In this document: piece after piece, positions 22,158 through 33,050 of the stretch
How positions within the stretch are numbered: the stretch's first letter is position 1
Layout: each line of letters opens with the position of its first letter
Source of the DNA: Tanypteryx hageni
Lineage: Eukaryota; Arthropoda; Insecta; Odonata; Petaluridae
Length of the DNA: 64,000 nucleotides
Direction of reading: 5' to 3'
NCBI GenBank assembly: GCA_028673005.1
Contig: CM054113.1
Coordinates: 175,133,956 to 175,197,955, forward strand
Program-made: the position numbers and the translations under genes
Notes under the pieces: generated by a model
What the model was told of the DNA's origin: nothing
Seen by the model: only the letters and a program-made list of their open reading frames with translations
Databases searched by the model: none

Positions 22158-22259
22158 CTTTTTTGTAATTCGAATAATAATGCCGAAATTATGCAGACAA
22201 ATATTTTAAGGCTGGTTCACAAGGGACTGTCGCGGACAGGACGCGGTTGGGACATTTTA

Positions 22260-22965
22260 GACTAAATATAGCAAGTAGTTCTGGAAAGAAGTAATTCGCC
22301 TACTTTACATTCAATACAATTTTAATATATAGCAAGTAGGAGTGTACATAGGTTCCCCGTGGTACAGAAGTGCTTTTCGTCAAATTTGCCATATTACAAT
22401 CGTATACTAATATATTTTCTATGAAATCAGAAAATTATTTTTCCTTATACGTATTGTGGTAGACCTGCTTTTTTGATCCGTTCTAAAAATATTCATCTCG
22501 TTTTCCCATTCTATACTCACCCTGCAAACGAAATTTCTTTGAAATACGTTCAACCAATACCTTCCAAATTCATAGTTACAGAAAAATTCTATCCTTGATA
22601 TTTTGGTAGCCCTGTTTAGTCGACCCGATTGAAATATGATATTTTGGTTATTTATTTATACAAAGGTTAAATATACTATATTTGGTTAAATCCATTATGT
22701 CAGTTCTCTATAAATACGTGTAAAAGAAATATTATTTAACTTTTTACTGTGGTAGCCCTGCTCTTTAGCTCCGCTTTCAACATCTTGATTTCATTATGAT
22801 ATGTTGTGCCAATCTTATATACACAATTTAATTGAAATCCGTTCAGCCAATTCCTTCAAAATCCTTAATTACCGAAAGTTTAATTTGTAATTGTGGCACC
22901 CCTGTTTGACTAATTCGATTTAAATATGCTAATATGGTTTTGTACATATGTGCACATTATAAGTA
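22260..22965 (+). repeat. Interspersed repeat R2, copy 1
   Basis: Four or so diverged units of about 170 bp, each with a 'GTGGTAGCCCTGCTTT' type block and a 'GAAATCCGTTCAGCCAAT' type block. The reverse complement matches 32060-33050 over most of its length. The left edge carries AAGTAGTTCTGGAAAGAA. This copy lacks the far hairpin end seen in copy 2. Confidence 0.85.
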
Positions 22966-24114
22966 AAAAAAATCCATCCCAAAATTTTAACATACTATAA
23001 AAAATTAGAAATACATACTACAATAAAATTGGAGTAATAATACAAAGTTATTAAGGCTAAAGTACTCTCTTAAAATTTATCCAAGTCTTTAAGATCAAAG
23101 GAATTTCAGCACGTCAAGAAATGAAGAATGTACTATTTCGTAGGACGACGGCATGTGAAGTTTCCACTAGACATACTATTACGTATGACGACGGTGAGAG
23201 GTTAAGTAATTCAATATTCCCATGTTTTTAGGAGACGGACGACATGTATAAAGTTGGCACTGCTGTTCCATCGCAGCAATTCCACTTGCCTGCAATCTCT
23301 CAGAAGTTCGGATTCGTCGTTAGCGCCACGTAGCGAGATTTCCTTCTACTCTTAGTGACGTCAGAGAAGACCGCCACTAGCGAGCTGGCGTCAAAAATCT
23401 GCTTCACCTAGTGCAGTAGATGTTCCCAAAACGACCCTTCCTAACAATCCATCAATACACGTCATGGCACACCTCAAGAATCCCTTCTGAGCCCGGTTAC
23501 CTTTTTGTCCGTGGTGACTCATTACTTTGCTTGTGCGTTCAGCTCTTTGACGACCGTTTCGAATTCTCTGAATCGCGAGCGGAACACGGGTAGATCGCGG
23601 CAACTGATAAAAAAACCTTAACCTCATATTAGGTCACGGCTCTCCTCTTTCTCCGGTGTTTACTTCAGTGCCCATGACGCATAAGAATAATAAGCGTTTT
23701 TTTGGGTTTCCGGCTGCATCACGAATCATTTGTTTGTGTGATGAGTTTTGCGTAATACTTTGTGACTGAAACGGAATGGATAATCCTTAGGTAACTTATA
23801 TTGGCAAGAGGTGGAGAATTACGAGCATCCCTCGAATTGCACGCTTTCGCTTTACACGTTTTCGGTTAATCAAGGTTTTTTTCAAAGATGCCTCGATTTT
23901 TACGGCCATCAATTTCGCTTTTGCACGCATTTGAAAATGTGTCTGAGCGCATTAAGAATCATAACATTCTTCGACTCTACTGAAGTGTTTATAGGAAAGG
24001 AATAAGGAAGCAATCCTGAATATAATGTAACGATTATCTTTGGAGGGTCGCAATTAGAATATGCATTAGCTACATTGGATCCATGCAACTAAAAATTATA
24101 TCAGTTGCGTTTTT
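22966..24114. other. No gene recognised; GC-richer patch
   Basis: Segment 23270-23640 is CpG-richer and holds a 78-codon basic open frame on the minus strand with no recognisable domain. The rest is plain AT-rich sequence. Confidence 0.4.
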
Positions 24115-24485
24115 ATTTTCTCCATGCGTAGTATAGGGGAAAGAAAAAAATCGATTTCGAGATATCAACGGAAATACACGTTTTGAGGTCCCCTGAACTC
24201 GTTTTGACCATTTTCTCTATGATGTCCATGTGAAAGTTTTTTTGTAGGTGCTCTAACTCAAAAACTATTAATCAGGTCAACGCGAAATTTTATATTTAAC
24301 ATTTTTATGAAAGTCAGTAGAACTGATTAGTTTTTGGTAAAAATCGTTCAGCCGGAGGTGGGTGTTTACTTTTGTCACTTATCCGTTATTTTAAAATATT
24401 TGCTTTAATATTTAATAAATGTACTGGAATAAAAGTTGTAGGAAGTTTAATTTTCTAGTCTTTGTTTGAAACATTTTTCCATATA

Positions 24486-24486
<1 letters not shown>
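24115..24486 (+). repeat. Interspersed repeat R1, copy B (truncated)
   Basis: Begins ATTTTCTCCATGCGTAGTAT and continues through GTAGGTGCTCTAACTC, AATCAGGTCAACGCG and AGTCAGTAGAACTGATT as in copies A, C and D. It breaks off at 24486 where a CA microsatellite starts, so its 3' half is missing. Confidence 0.8.
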
Positions 24487-24529
<43 letters not shown>

Positions 24530-24532
24530 ACG

Positions 24533-24600
<68 letters not shown>
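24487..24600. repeat. (CA)n with interior (CACACG)n
   Basis: About 114 bp of alternating purine-pyrimidine sequence. CA units flank a block of ACACGC hexamers. It opens spurious Cys/Val and His/Thr frames on the two strands. Confidence 0.95.
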
Positions 24601-24603
<3 letters not shown>

Positions 24604-24789
24604 TTGTAAGGAGTGTCTATAAATGCATAATGATATATGTATAATGATATACGGACTTGAAATTTGGCACAATCGTAATTTCCAAAAATTTTATATTTAA
24701 GGGGTGTTTTTTACCCCAATGTTTCATTTCAATACCCCATAAGAAAACGGATTCATTGCAAACCTATCCAAAAATTCATTTTTAAATTA

Positions 24790-24980
24790 CTTAAAATTAG
24801 GATATGAATTCCGAAAAAAGCGAAATTAAGAATAATTCGAGTCATAGAAAACTCAAGTTATGGAAATATATTTTTAAACATTCGTATATATACAGTGGAA
24901 CTTCTTTAACTCGAATCTTAAGGAAAAGCAAAAATTATTCGAGTTATAGAAAATTTGGGTTACGGAAATATATTTTTTCA
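24790..24980. mobile_element. pogo/Tigger-like end fragments
   Basis: TACAGTGGAACTTCTTTAAC at 24892 starts a pogo-type terminus. 'ATTCGAGT.ATAGAAAA' segments occur at about 24830 and 24933, forming a direct repeat of about 101 bp. No transposase is present. Confidence 0.4.
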
Positions 24981-25209
24981 TTTTTCTTTAATTGAATTAA
25001 CTTGAAATTGAAACTCTGACTGCCTTACATATGCCGTAATTTTACGATTATAATGTGTAATTGAGTGGTTGAAGTCAAAGATCGCCAAAAATCCCATTGA
25101 ATAAATGAGTAACTTTTGTTTTTATTATTATTACTATTATTATATGCTACAACAGCTATATTATGAGTTGATGATATATATTATCAGCTCATTACATGTT
25201 ACTGCGGCT

Positions 25210-25340
25210 CTTCGGTGATGTCCATTGCAGTATTGTGGTTCCTGCTCTGGCCCAGGCTAGCCACCCCTACTTTAGTGGTACGCTATCGTTAACAAAGTTT
25301 TCTAAGGGGTACGTCAGCAAGTAAAGGTTGAAAACCTCTG
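25210..25340 (-). mobile_element. Solo hAT-type terminus
   Basis: Read on the minus strand it begins CAGAGGTTTTCAACCTTTAC and continues into GACGTACCCCTTAG. This resembles the start of the 18.3-kb MITE. No partner end or target duplication was identified, so it is a truncated copy. Confidence 0.45.
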
Positions 25341-25424
25341 ATCTAAGTCATAAGGAGACACACGCAGAAACATAGAACACAGTCGAAGGCACTCGCGCAG
25401 TATACTCTAACCAAACTTAAACTA

Positions 25425-25461
25425 GACACCAATGTTTCGAAAGCTATGCTGTCATCTTCAG
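25425..25461 (-). ncRNA. Penelope-type hammerhead-like motif
   Basis: On the minus strand the order is CTGAAGA (CUGANGA core), U, a stem GACAGC-ATA-GCTTTC with one mismatch, GAAA, a CA/TG mini-helix III with TTGG loop, and a TC cleavage-type dinucleotide. Minimal hammerheads with very short helix III are known from Penelope-like retroelements. Helix I pairing is weak here. No Penelope reverse transcriptase is nearby, so this is likely a decayed fragment. Confidence 0.45.
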
Positions 25462-25489
25462 TGAATGTAGGTATTCTCTTACTGTTTAC

Positions 25490-25545
25490 GGTGAAGGAGT
25501 TTTTGTTTATTTACTTTTGTATTGTTTCACCTTGTCTCGCACCTC
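25490..25545. repeat. Partial copy of the 42.2-kb palindromic repeat
   Basis: GTGAAGGAGTTTTTG and TTTATTTACTTTTGTATTG match the reverse complement of 42217-42265. Only one arm is present. Confidence 0.5.
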
Positions 25546-25693
25546 CCCCTTTTTCACACCTGTAAAGAGGATTTATCTTATATTCGAGGTCATTCTATAG
25601 TCGGGTAAATATAGTATATTAATATCGGATATCTGTAATTCAAATTTTCTATGCTCAATTTTTTGTTGTTCTCTCATTAGACTTTACCGTGTG

Positions 25694-25831
25694 TATAAAT
25701 GCACCGATGTCAGCATGGCGAGTCAATTACTCGTCAATTGAGCATAAGGCCAACGTCCATCGCGAAAGACTCTCGTTGGCATTCTGCTCGCGACTCTCAT
25801 GTGGGAACCTTGGCACGCTCGGGACGGGCAG
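25694..25831 (+). promoter_or_regulatory. Candidate promoter and first exon with splice donor
   Basis: TATAAAT begins at 25694. GTCAATT supplies a possible initiator A at 25725, 31 bp downstream. A GC-richer stretch follows to CAG|GTGAGTAAG, a near-consensus donor at 25831/25832. An ATG at 25799 would open an 11-codon coding start (MWEPWHARDGQ) before the donor. The spacing mirrors the promoters of the cuticle genes in this window. No matching downstream exon was found, so the call is a hypothesis. Confidence 0.35.
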
Positions 25832-26501
25832 GTGAGTAAGCTCACGCACCCTGTGATTTCCACATTGCCAACATTTTTCTCTTAGCTCGACTGGAATTGC
25901 GATCTCGGCGATTTTTTGTTAGAATTTGCGACAAAATCTCTTCTAAACGATTTGTTAATTGCCATAAAATAATTTCCAAAGTTTAAATAGGCTATTAGGG
26001 TTATCTCATCGTTCGCGATGCAATTTTGAAGAATTTAGTTTATTTTGTGTCAGTCTCATGTGAGCAATGTTTGAGCGTTATCCCCTTGTGTTTTGCGTGC
26101 GGCAGAAGCTAAAATATTCAAGTCAAATATACAATGGTAACTATGCATGAATTACATAAAAAAAGGAATAGAAAGCTAATATCTAAGTTATTATTTTTCA
26201 CGAATGATAAATAAAACATATTAATGGCATTTTGCTTGCTGAAAATGGTTTAATAAGAGTTAAAAGTAGATAGAAGGGGACCTCGCGCCGGTTAATCCCT
26301 TGAACCCTCATTAGTGCGCGAGCTGTGCGAACCCTTCTTCGACTCGACCCTTCCCAGTGGGGTATTCCCCGACTGCAGGGTTGATTACGCACGAATTAAT
26401 CAAAACTTATTAAGACATGTAAAAATTATAAAAGTGTATGTAAATAATTTTTAAAATTATAAAATAGTCTATTTTATCATTTTTCCGAAACATTGAATGT
26501 A
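25832..26501. other. No gene recognised
   Basis: AT-rich except for a short GC-richer patch at 26280-26390. No exon could be supported. Confidence 0.4.
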
Positions 26502-26700
26502 CAGGTTTCCCTCTCTCCATGTGGAGGTTGCGTTCCAGGAAAGTGACGCATAAAGCGAATTCGCATAACCATAACCCATATTTACATTTAAAAGATAGGG
26601 ATACGTTCCACAAGTAATCCTAACTTCCCCTCCAAGACGCTCTTCTTTCGCTCCATAACGACGCTAAATATAAACTTAAAACAATTAACACTGTAAATTA
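26502..26700 (+). mobile_element. pogo/Tigger-type terminus fragment
   Basis: TA then CAGGTTTCCCTC begins a pogo-like end. It continues as GCGTTCCAGGAAAGTGACGC and AAAGCGAATTCGCATAA, typical of arthropod pogo/Tigger termini. No transposase frame follows. Confidence 0.5.
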
Positions 26701-27669
26701 TACTCATCAATAAAAGGAAGCAGACGAACACAAGTGGTGGCTGTTGTGAGTGATATAATAGTGGAGGTTTAAAGTGCTGGAGGGTTGTCTTCGCCTAACC
26801 CAAGCTCCGCGGGCAAGGAGACAAAACTTCTCAATTGTGCTCAAACAGTATCACAAGAAACCTCCGTCTCATCTCCACTCTACAATATCCTGTCCACTCT
26901 CATCTATTTTACTGTAGTACATATCTACAAATTCAACCTTTACGAACATAATTCAAAGTCAAAACAGAACCACAAAATTGGTAAGGTATCAAAAACACGC
27001 TTAATTTTACTTAATTCGCGCAAAAGATAAAAATGATAATCATTTTAATTAATTGAATACTTCATTGATGGTTCACATTCTATGTCTTTCGAAATAAATA
27101 ACAGAATTGTTGTTGATTTCTCAGTGCAAAAGTTTGATCACTAGTTGGCGCGCAGGTGCTCATTGTCATTTTGTTATCTCTCGGGCCATGACGAGTCTAA
27201 AGAAACACATGAAATTGTGCACAAAAGTTGTGGCAAAAACTCTCATATAGTGCCGCTACATGTATTTTCAAAAGTAAGAATTTTAATTGGATACGCATCA
27301 TTTTTAGTCTTATCCATTCCAATTATTCAACCTTATTTGTGGTATTCCTATATGTAATAGAGGACAATTGAAATGGATGTTCGAACTAAGATACACATTT
27401 TACCGCGCTCGTTTTGTTTTGACTGTTTGCTTTTCTGGTGTTGAAGGAGTAAGGTGCTATCCAAATCGCGTGCGTGTGTGTCCGGTGATTATTGACAATG
27501 AGCGAATGAGATATATCAAAAACGTGTTATGCTTTTTGGTTACGTATAGTTAAGGAGGAAGCGTAGATAATCGTCACGCCACACTTCTGGCCTTCCGCAA
27601 CCTTTTGAATTCGTTCCGATCTTAAATAACCGTTATGCCTCCAAAGATTCTTAACATGATCACATTTCT
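26701..27669. other. No gene recognised
   Basis: Short open frames at 26785-27030, 27145-27357 and 27368-27553 have no recognisable domains. No splice-linked exon for the 25.8-kb donor could be identified. Confidence 0.4.
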
Positions 27670-27893
27670 TTTGAAATTAAATAAAAACATTGTATTTTTC
27701 ACTGTTTTAATATTTCAACACCCCCCGAGTTTAAATGTGATACTTCATTTTCAGGTAAAGAAATGTGGTTACAGAGACAATATATAACCACATTTCTTTA
27801 CCTGAAGATGTTGAATCACATCAAAACCCGGGTCAAACTAAAGTATTAAAATAGTGGAAATTTTCAAAGTTGTCATTTTATTTGTTCATCATG
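27670..27893. mobile_element. Inverted-repeat MITE R6, copy 1
   Basis: Outer arms 'TTTTAATATTTCAACAC' type and 'AGTATTAAAATAG' type surround GAGTTTAAATGTGATA / ATCACATCAAAACCCGGG. In the centre a perfect 22-bp inverted pair (27750-27771 and 27785-27806) flanks a 13-nt loop. The right edge ATTTTATTTGTTCATCATG is shared with copy 2 at 31.7 kb. The perfect inner hairpin is absent from copy 2. Confidence 0.65.
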
Positions 27894-29110
27894 GAACAGT
27901 TCCACAAGATTTCGCCCACCACCGTGAATTTTATTCCTTTTGAGTTTATAAAAATTTAAGGAAGTTATATCATAAGTTAAATATCAATATTCCAATTAAT
28001 TTATCTAACAATCTACTTATGACTATAAATATATAGACTGAATTTAACGTTCGAATTTTCCGTATTTATATAACGTTATAAAATTAATTTCCAGTGAACG
28101 GTGAGTCATTTAGCTATCATTTAAACGAGTTTTACGGCATTGAAAGATACAAAGGATGCCTCTGTACGTTGTTGAACTCCTTGGGACAAGTGTGTTTCTT
28201 TGCTGTTTCTTCAAAGGTGAAACGTGTTAATTATCTCTGGTCAGGTAGCAAGTAGAAATCGCGTTGAGTATAAGGAACCCGCTCGAGAAAGTTCACTTAA
28301 GGATGGAACAAGTTCAGCTGGATTTTAAAAATTAACCTGTGACATTCAACAAAAATTAATGCTTTTATCAGGGCATTTTAATTAGGAATCACCGACAACG
28401 CCCAATAAAATCTAGGTTGAAGTATCATGAATAATCGAAATTCCCACCTCTAAATTTGAAGGCGGAATACTAGAGATCGATTGTCGGACGGAGCGACAGA
28501 GAGAATCGTTTTATCTTGGAGGATCACAACGGTACTTTTTTCTAAGCAGTATGCTCGCAATCCATTGGGAAAAACCTCTCCGAACCTTTCGCCCTCCCCA
28601 GTAAAGAAGGAGATAGATTTCCCATGAATTTGCTATGAAATTCAAAAAAAGAAAACTATTAAAACATTTATGCCTGTTCCCTGCGTGCGTCTATATCATT
28701 CAGATATTTATCTCTAGGGTGCTCGCATTTTTGTCATGAGAATGACGACCCATGCTTTAAAAACAGAATAGCCAAGGCAGCGGGTGATGGCTATTTTATG
28801 GAAGTTTTGGAGCGTTAAACCCCCTGCCACGCATCGATCTGTTGAATGAAGGCATTGGATGTAAATTGCTAAAAGATCAGTCGTTATAAAGGAAATTTAA
28901 AATGAAACAGCGCCGTTATGGTTGTAGCATAGAGTGTACGACAATCTTTAATAGATTAGGGTCTGAATTAAACGATAGAAAATGGCTAGTTTGTTATGCT
29001 CTCTGGGAAAATACGATAGGAAAAACTTTGGCTATGATTTACCAATATCGCCAATAGAGTCTACTCAAATATTTATAAACTTGCCTAGCCTTTTTCGTAG
29101 TCCTCTAATG
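27894..29110. other. No gene recognised
   Basis: AT-rich sequence with no domain-bearing frame, splice-linked exon or clear repeat end. Confidence 0.45.
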
Positions 29111-29137
29111 CAGGGGTTCCCAAACTACGGCCCGCAC
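29111..29137 (+). mobile_element. Solo hAT 5' terminus
   Basis: CAGGGGTTCCCAAACTACGG followed by CCCGC is a classic hAT left end. No right end or transposase follows within 3 kb, so it is a truncated fragment. Confidence 0.55.
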
Positions 29138-29993
29138 AGTTATTCCATCTTACCGAAACTTCTTAGACATGCAAATCTGTATATTCGCTTGCAGGAGATA
29201 TCATCAGTTAGCATTTCTGATATATAAACGATATTTTGTGTGTGTGTGGATGCAGTTTCTTTTTACTATAGCCGTACTAAACGTTACCCAATCAGAAAAA
29301 AATTAAAACTATCATTTTGAAATTTACAGACAGCCCGAAAAGGCATTTGAAAGGATGTGTGTGATCCGCACAGGGCTATATCCCTTTGTTACTTCCAACG
29401 GGTCCCTGGGATCCGACAAAAAATTTATATTCTTTTTCTGTTGTGTTATTTTGTAATAAGCACCGCGTGCGCTGGTGTACTTTCAGTCGTGGCTATGCTC
29501 TTGTGTGTGCCGCACGTATCGCGCTGTAGCTCAAAGCAGTTTGTCATATATGCACATATTTGGGTCCTACGGACTTATCGGAAGTTAACACTCTAGTGTT
29601 ATAACGCTATGCCTGATGTACTAGATTCAATACTTGGGCAAGTCATTTATATTTTTTCTTCACAAATGTCTTTATGGATGTATTTGCATGAATCACTCTG
29701 TCTTGTGTAGGTGTATTTATGTATGTCTGCACACACACACACACACACACGCACTCACGAACACACGCACGCACACACACGCACGCACACATACATACAT
29801 ACTTGTGTTTGTGAAAAGTATTTCTTTTTTACGTTTCGATCTAACTTGTTGATGTACTTCCTATTTTATAATTTACCATACCTATTTTGAAATATTTATC
29901 AGCCACTGTCATCTTTATTTTTGCATTATTCTTTAAAAAAAATCGTGAATACGAGGCCGCTCATGTTGATGCAGATAGAGGAAATATTAGCTA
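29138..29993. other. No gene; CA microsatellite at 29731-29802
   Basis: Two open frames of 72-79 codons lack domains. The (CA)n/(CACG)n run at 29731-29802 is the only clear feature. Confidence 0.45.
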
Positions 29994-30573
29994 ACGTTTA
30001 TTACTATCGTTTCATATGCCCCCAAAAAGAGCAAAGCTATTATAGTAATGCCTAGCATGCACCATCATGGTAACATAATACTGGAAGAAAATAAAAAACC
30101 AGAACTAATTCAATTTTATAATGCGACAAAATCAAGTGTTTACACTTTGGATTAAAAGTGTGCCCAGTATTCGACCTCTCGAGTAAGTAGGCGATGGCCT
30201 ATGGCAATTTTTTACTGTATTTTGGATATTTCAACTGTAAATAGTAGAGTGATATATCAATTTTCTCAAGAATGCGAAATAAGACGCAGTGACTTCATAA
30301 AACAAAATGCTTTGCCTGCCCTACGCTCAGCGCAGAATTTTGAATGAAAAGATTCCCTGCAAACTAAGAAATCTGTCAGCTGATATCTTCAAACTCGACA
30401 TCCCAGCAGCTACAACGTCTGAGCTACCTATAGCTCGATCAAAACGAAAAAGGTGCGCTGTATGTGCAAGTAGTAAGGATAGAAAGACAAGCCTTTATTG
30501 CAATAGCTGCAAAATACCAATATGTAACCAATGTACCATAAAAACATGCCCATCGTGCGACTCAAAGAAATAA
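29994..30573 (+). pseudogene. piggyBac transposase, C-terminal fragment
   Basis: The reading begins in a piggyBac core segment (TFITIVSYAPKKSKAIIVMP, SMHHHG..ENKKPELIQFYNATKSSV). It has an in-frame stop where L-D-Q-K-C is expected, continues through RRWPMAIFYCILDISTVNSR (about 30191-30250) to 30347, then shifts +1 within 30307-30345. It finishes in the Cys-rich zinc-binding tail (RCAVC..YCNSC..ICNQCTIKTCPSC, 30451-30570). Family knowledge: this tail closes piggyBac-type transposases. The N-terminal half and both TTAA-flanked ends are not found. The copy is inactive. Confidence 0.85.
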
Positions 30574-31002
30574 TTTGTATTTCTCCTTAAGAAAAAAACA
30601 GTTTTGAGATATACATTACCTTTTTTATTTTATTAACTTATTTCATAAAAAAAACAATAAAATATATGGGTCCTTTAGACACCTTCGGAAGTAACTGCGT
30701 AACAGTCAAGCGTTTGAATCTCCTGCTCATCGGCAAATATTGCTATATTGCAGAGCGGCTGGTAAATATTACCATTGCCCATCCCCTAATTTCCACTTGG
30801 ACGCTGTTGCTAAATGAAAGAGGGCATAGTTCAACAATACTTAAATTCCTAACAACTTTCACCCAGTCGGGTGTATCATATCCTTCCCGTAGTAGAAGAT
30901 AGTCTCTGTACACCGATGTATTAGTGCTCTGTCCAACATTGCTTAAATAAGTTCGTCATATCTTTGAAAAACTTATTTTATAGATAGTAATATATATATC
31001 AT
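30574..31002. other. No feature recognised
   Basis: A 78-codon open frame (30666-30902) has no recognisable domain. The region may include the piggyBac 3' UTR. Confidence 0.4.
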
Positions 31003-31100
31003 AGGTAGTCTGTCCGTAGACAGGTCCTTGATAATTCATGGTTAAACCTGGCTCTCCATATACTCCTATTTTCCGCTGTCCTCTTCATATCTTGATATCT
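31003..31100 (-). mobile_element. LINE 3' end, 5'-truncated copy
   Basis: The reverse complement is over 90 percent identical by eye to 5070-5165 of the LINE at 2.7-5.2 kb. It runs through GAGGACAGCGGAAAATAGGA and the CCTGTCTACGGACAG hairpin. Only about 100 bp survive, as expected from 5'-truncated retrotransposition. Confidence 0.85.
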
Positions 31101-31198
31101 TGACACTTACCAAGTTGAGGACCAAGCTGGCAGACTGCTGGGGGCGTCGAAGAGACACGTAAAACACACGAACACAAAAAACAAAAAAACACGCAAGC

Positions 31199-31240
31199 TT
31201 ATCGGGCCTATGCCCTTCTTCAGCGAAAGAGTATCTGCAA

Positions 31241-31299
<59 letters not shown>
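31199..31299 (-). ncRNA. Second hammerhead-like motif plus (TA)n
   Basis: On the minus strand CTGAAGA (31217-31223) is followed by A, a stem GGGC-ATAG-GCCC and GATAAGC. A functional hammerhead would need GAAA where GATA stands. The same core order as at 25.4 kb suggests another Penelope-like fragment. A (TA)n run at 31241-31299 abuts it. Confidence 0.4.
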
Positions 31300-31300
<1 letters not shown>

Positions 31301-31334
31301 CCTAGTCAGAACCAATTAATTAATTAATTGGTAG

Positions 31335-31368
31335 GACCTGTCGTAAGACAGAACACGAATGAATGAAT
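31335..31368 (+). mobile_element. LINE 3' tail with (GAAT)n
   Basis: GGACCTGTCGTAAGACAG is followed by GAACACGAATGAATGAATG. It has the same hairpin type as the two other LINE tails in the window, but a different tetranucleotide tail. Only the terminal 30-40 bp are recognisable. Confidence 0.5.
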
Positions 31369-31647
31369 GGCGTGCGGAAGCGAATGACGATAACGTCTAC
31401 GCTAGTTCTTTCTTCGTATGTCGTGTAACCGACGCCAAATTCAGATTTCCAGCACTAAAAACTACGTAGTCTTGCTCGTGCATATATTCCACCATGCAGT
31501 TTTAGTAAATTATGGCTTTTTTCGCCTGTAGGTTAATATTTTATCTTATTTAATTATTAATTTCTTGAGTAAATTGATTTTGCGGATTTTTATAGAGTAA
31601 TGCTGTATATTATGTACGTAATACTGCATCAGTGATATTGTCCCTTT
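31369..31647. other. No feature recognised
   Basis: Short AT-rich spacer between two repeat elements. Confidence 0.4.
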
Positions 31648-31796
31648 GATGAACAAATCAAATGAAAACTTTTTTCCACAGTTTTAATATTTCAATACGA
31701 TTTGGGATTCAGAAGTTATTTTATCACATCGAAACTCGGGTGTATTGAAATATAAAAACCTTGGAAAATATAAAGTTTTCATTTTATTTGTTCATC
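31648..31796. mobile_element. Inverted-repeat MITE R6, copy 2
   Basis: Terminal inverted repeats of about 60 bp: GATGAACAAATCAAATGAAA at the left and its near-complement ending ATTTGTTCATC at the right, both followed inward by TTTNATATTTCAATAC. It is 149 bp long and noncoding. Clear target duplications are not visible. Confidence 0.7.
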
Positions 31797-31934
31797 ATGT
31801 AACAGTTCTGCATGATTACGCCCACGACCTTGTATTGTTCCTTTGTTTGACTATTGCAACCACAACCACTCGTCACAAAAACTTATAAAAACAAGCTTCA
31901 GAATAAACTCAGGCGAGAGTCTTATGGTAATTAA

Positions 31935-33050
31935 TTTTATTTATTGCCTACTTTCCAAAATACGGAAAGTAGTCTTATGAGATCGCCCGGGTGTCCGTGT
32001 GTGTGTGTGCTTCCCCGTAACATCTTCTTCATGAATTAACCGATTTCAACCAAATTTGTTAAATAGAATATGCACACATAGTAATGACCAAAATGACATA
32101 TTTGGGCCGGATTGACTCAGCAAGGGTGCCACAATAGCAAAGTTAAACTTTTCTGTAATTATGAATTTGGAAGGAATTGGCACAACCGATTAAAACGAAA
32201 ATTTGTATGAAGTACATGTGTAACATAAAATAACAAAATCAAGATATTTAGTAAAGATATAGAAAGCAGGGCTGCTACAGTACAAGGAATAAAAAAATTC
32301 TTTTTACACTTATTTCTGTTGAACTGTACACATTAATTTGAACCAAATTTAATACTTAAAATATACATATATATAAAAAACCATATTAGCGTATTTAAAC
32401 CGAAACAACCAAACAGGGGTGCCACACTTACAAATTAAACTCTTTCAGTAATTAAGGATTTTGAAGGAATTGGCTGAACGGATTTCAATTAAATTGTGTA
32501 TATAAGATTGGCAGAACATATCATAATGAAATCAAGATGTTGAAAGCGGAGCTAAAGAGCAGGGCTACCACAGTATAAAGTTAAATAATATTTCTTTTAC
32601 GCGTATTTATAGAGAACTGACATAAGAGATTTAACCAAATATAGTATATTTAATCTTTGTATAAATAAATAACCAAAATATCATATTTCAATCGGGTCGA
32701 CTAAACAGGGCTACCATCATATCAAGGATAGAATTTTTCTGTAACAATGAATTTGGAAGGTATTGGTTGAACGTTTTTCGTAGAAATTTCGTTTGCAGGG
32801 TGAGTATAGAATGGGAAAACGAGATGAATATTTTTAGAACGGATCAAAAAAGCAGGTCTACCACAATACGTCTAAGGAATAATAATTTTCTGATTTCAAA
32901 TCAAATACATTAGTATACGATTGTAATACGGCGAATTTGACGAAAAGCACTTCTATACCACAGGAATCCTATGTACACTCCTAGTTGTGATATATTAAAA
33001 TTGTATTGAAAGGAAAGTAGGCGGATTAGTTCTTTCCAGAACTACTTGTT
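31935..33050 (-). repeat. Interspersed repeat R2, copy 2 (inverted)
   Basis: The reverse complement of the 22.3-kb copy, extended at its far end. Units of about 170 bp carry GGGCTACCACAGT and GGCTGAACGGATTTCAATT type blocks. The distal end has a CTACTTTCC / GGAAAGTAG hairpin at 31948-31972 and a GTCCGTGTGTGTG run. The near end has GGCGGATTAGTTCTTTCC. Noncoding. Confidence 0.85.

Noticed and set aside
24412..24672. Cys/Val-rich frame resembling a disulphide-rich peptide
   Set aside because: Translation of a (CA)n/(CACG)n microsatellite.
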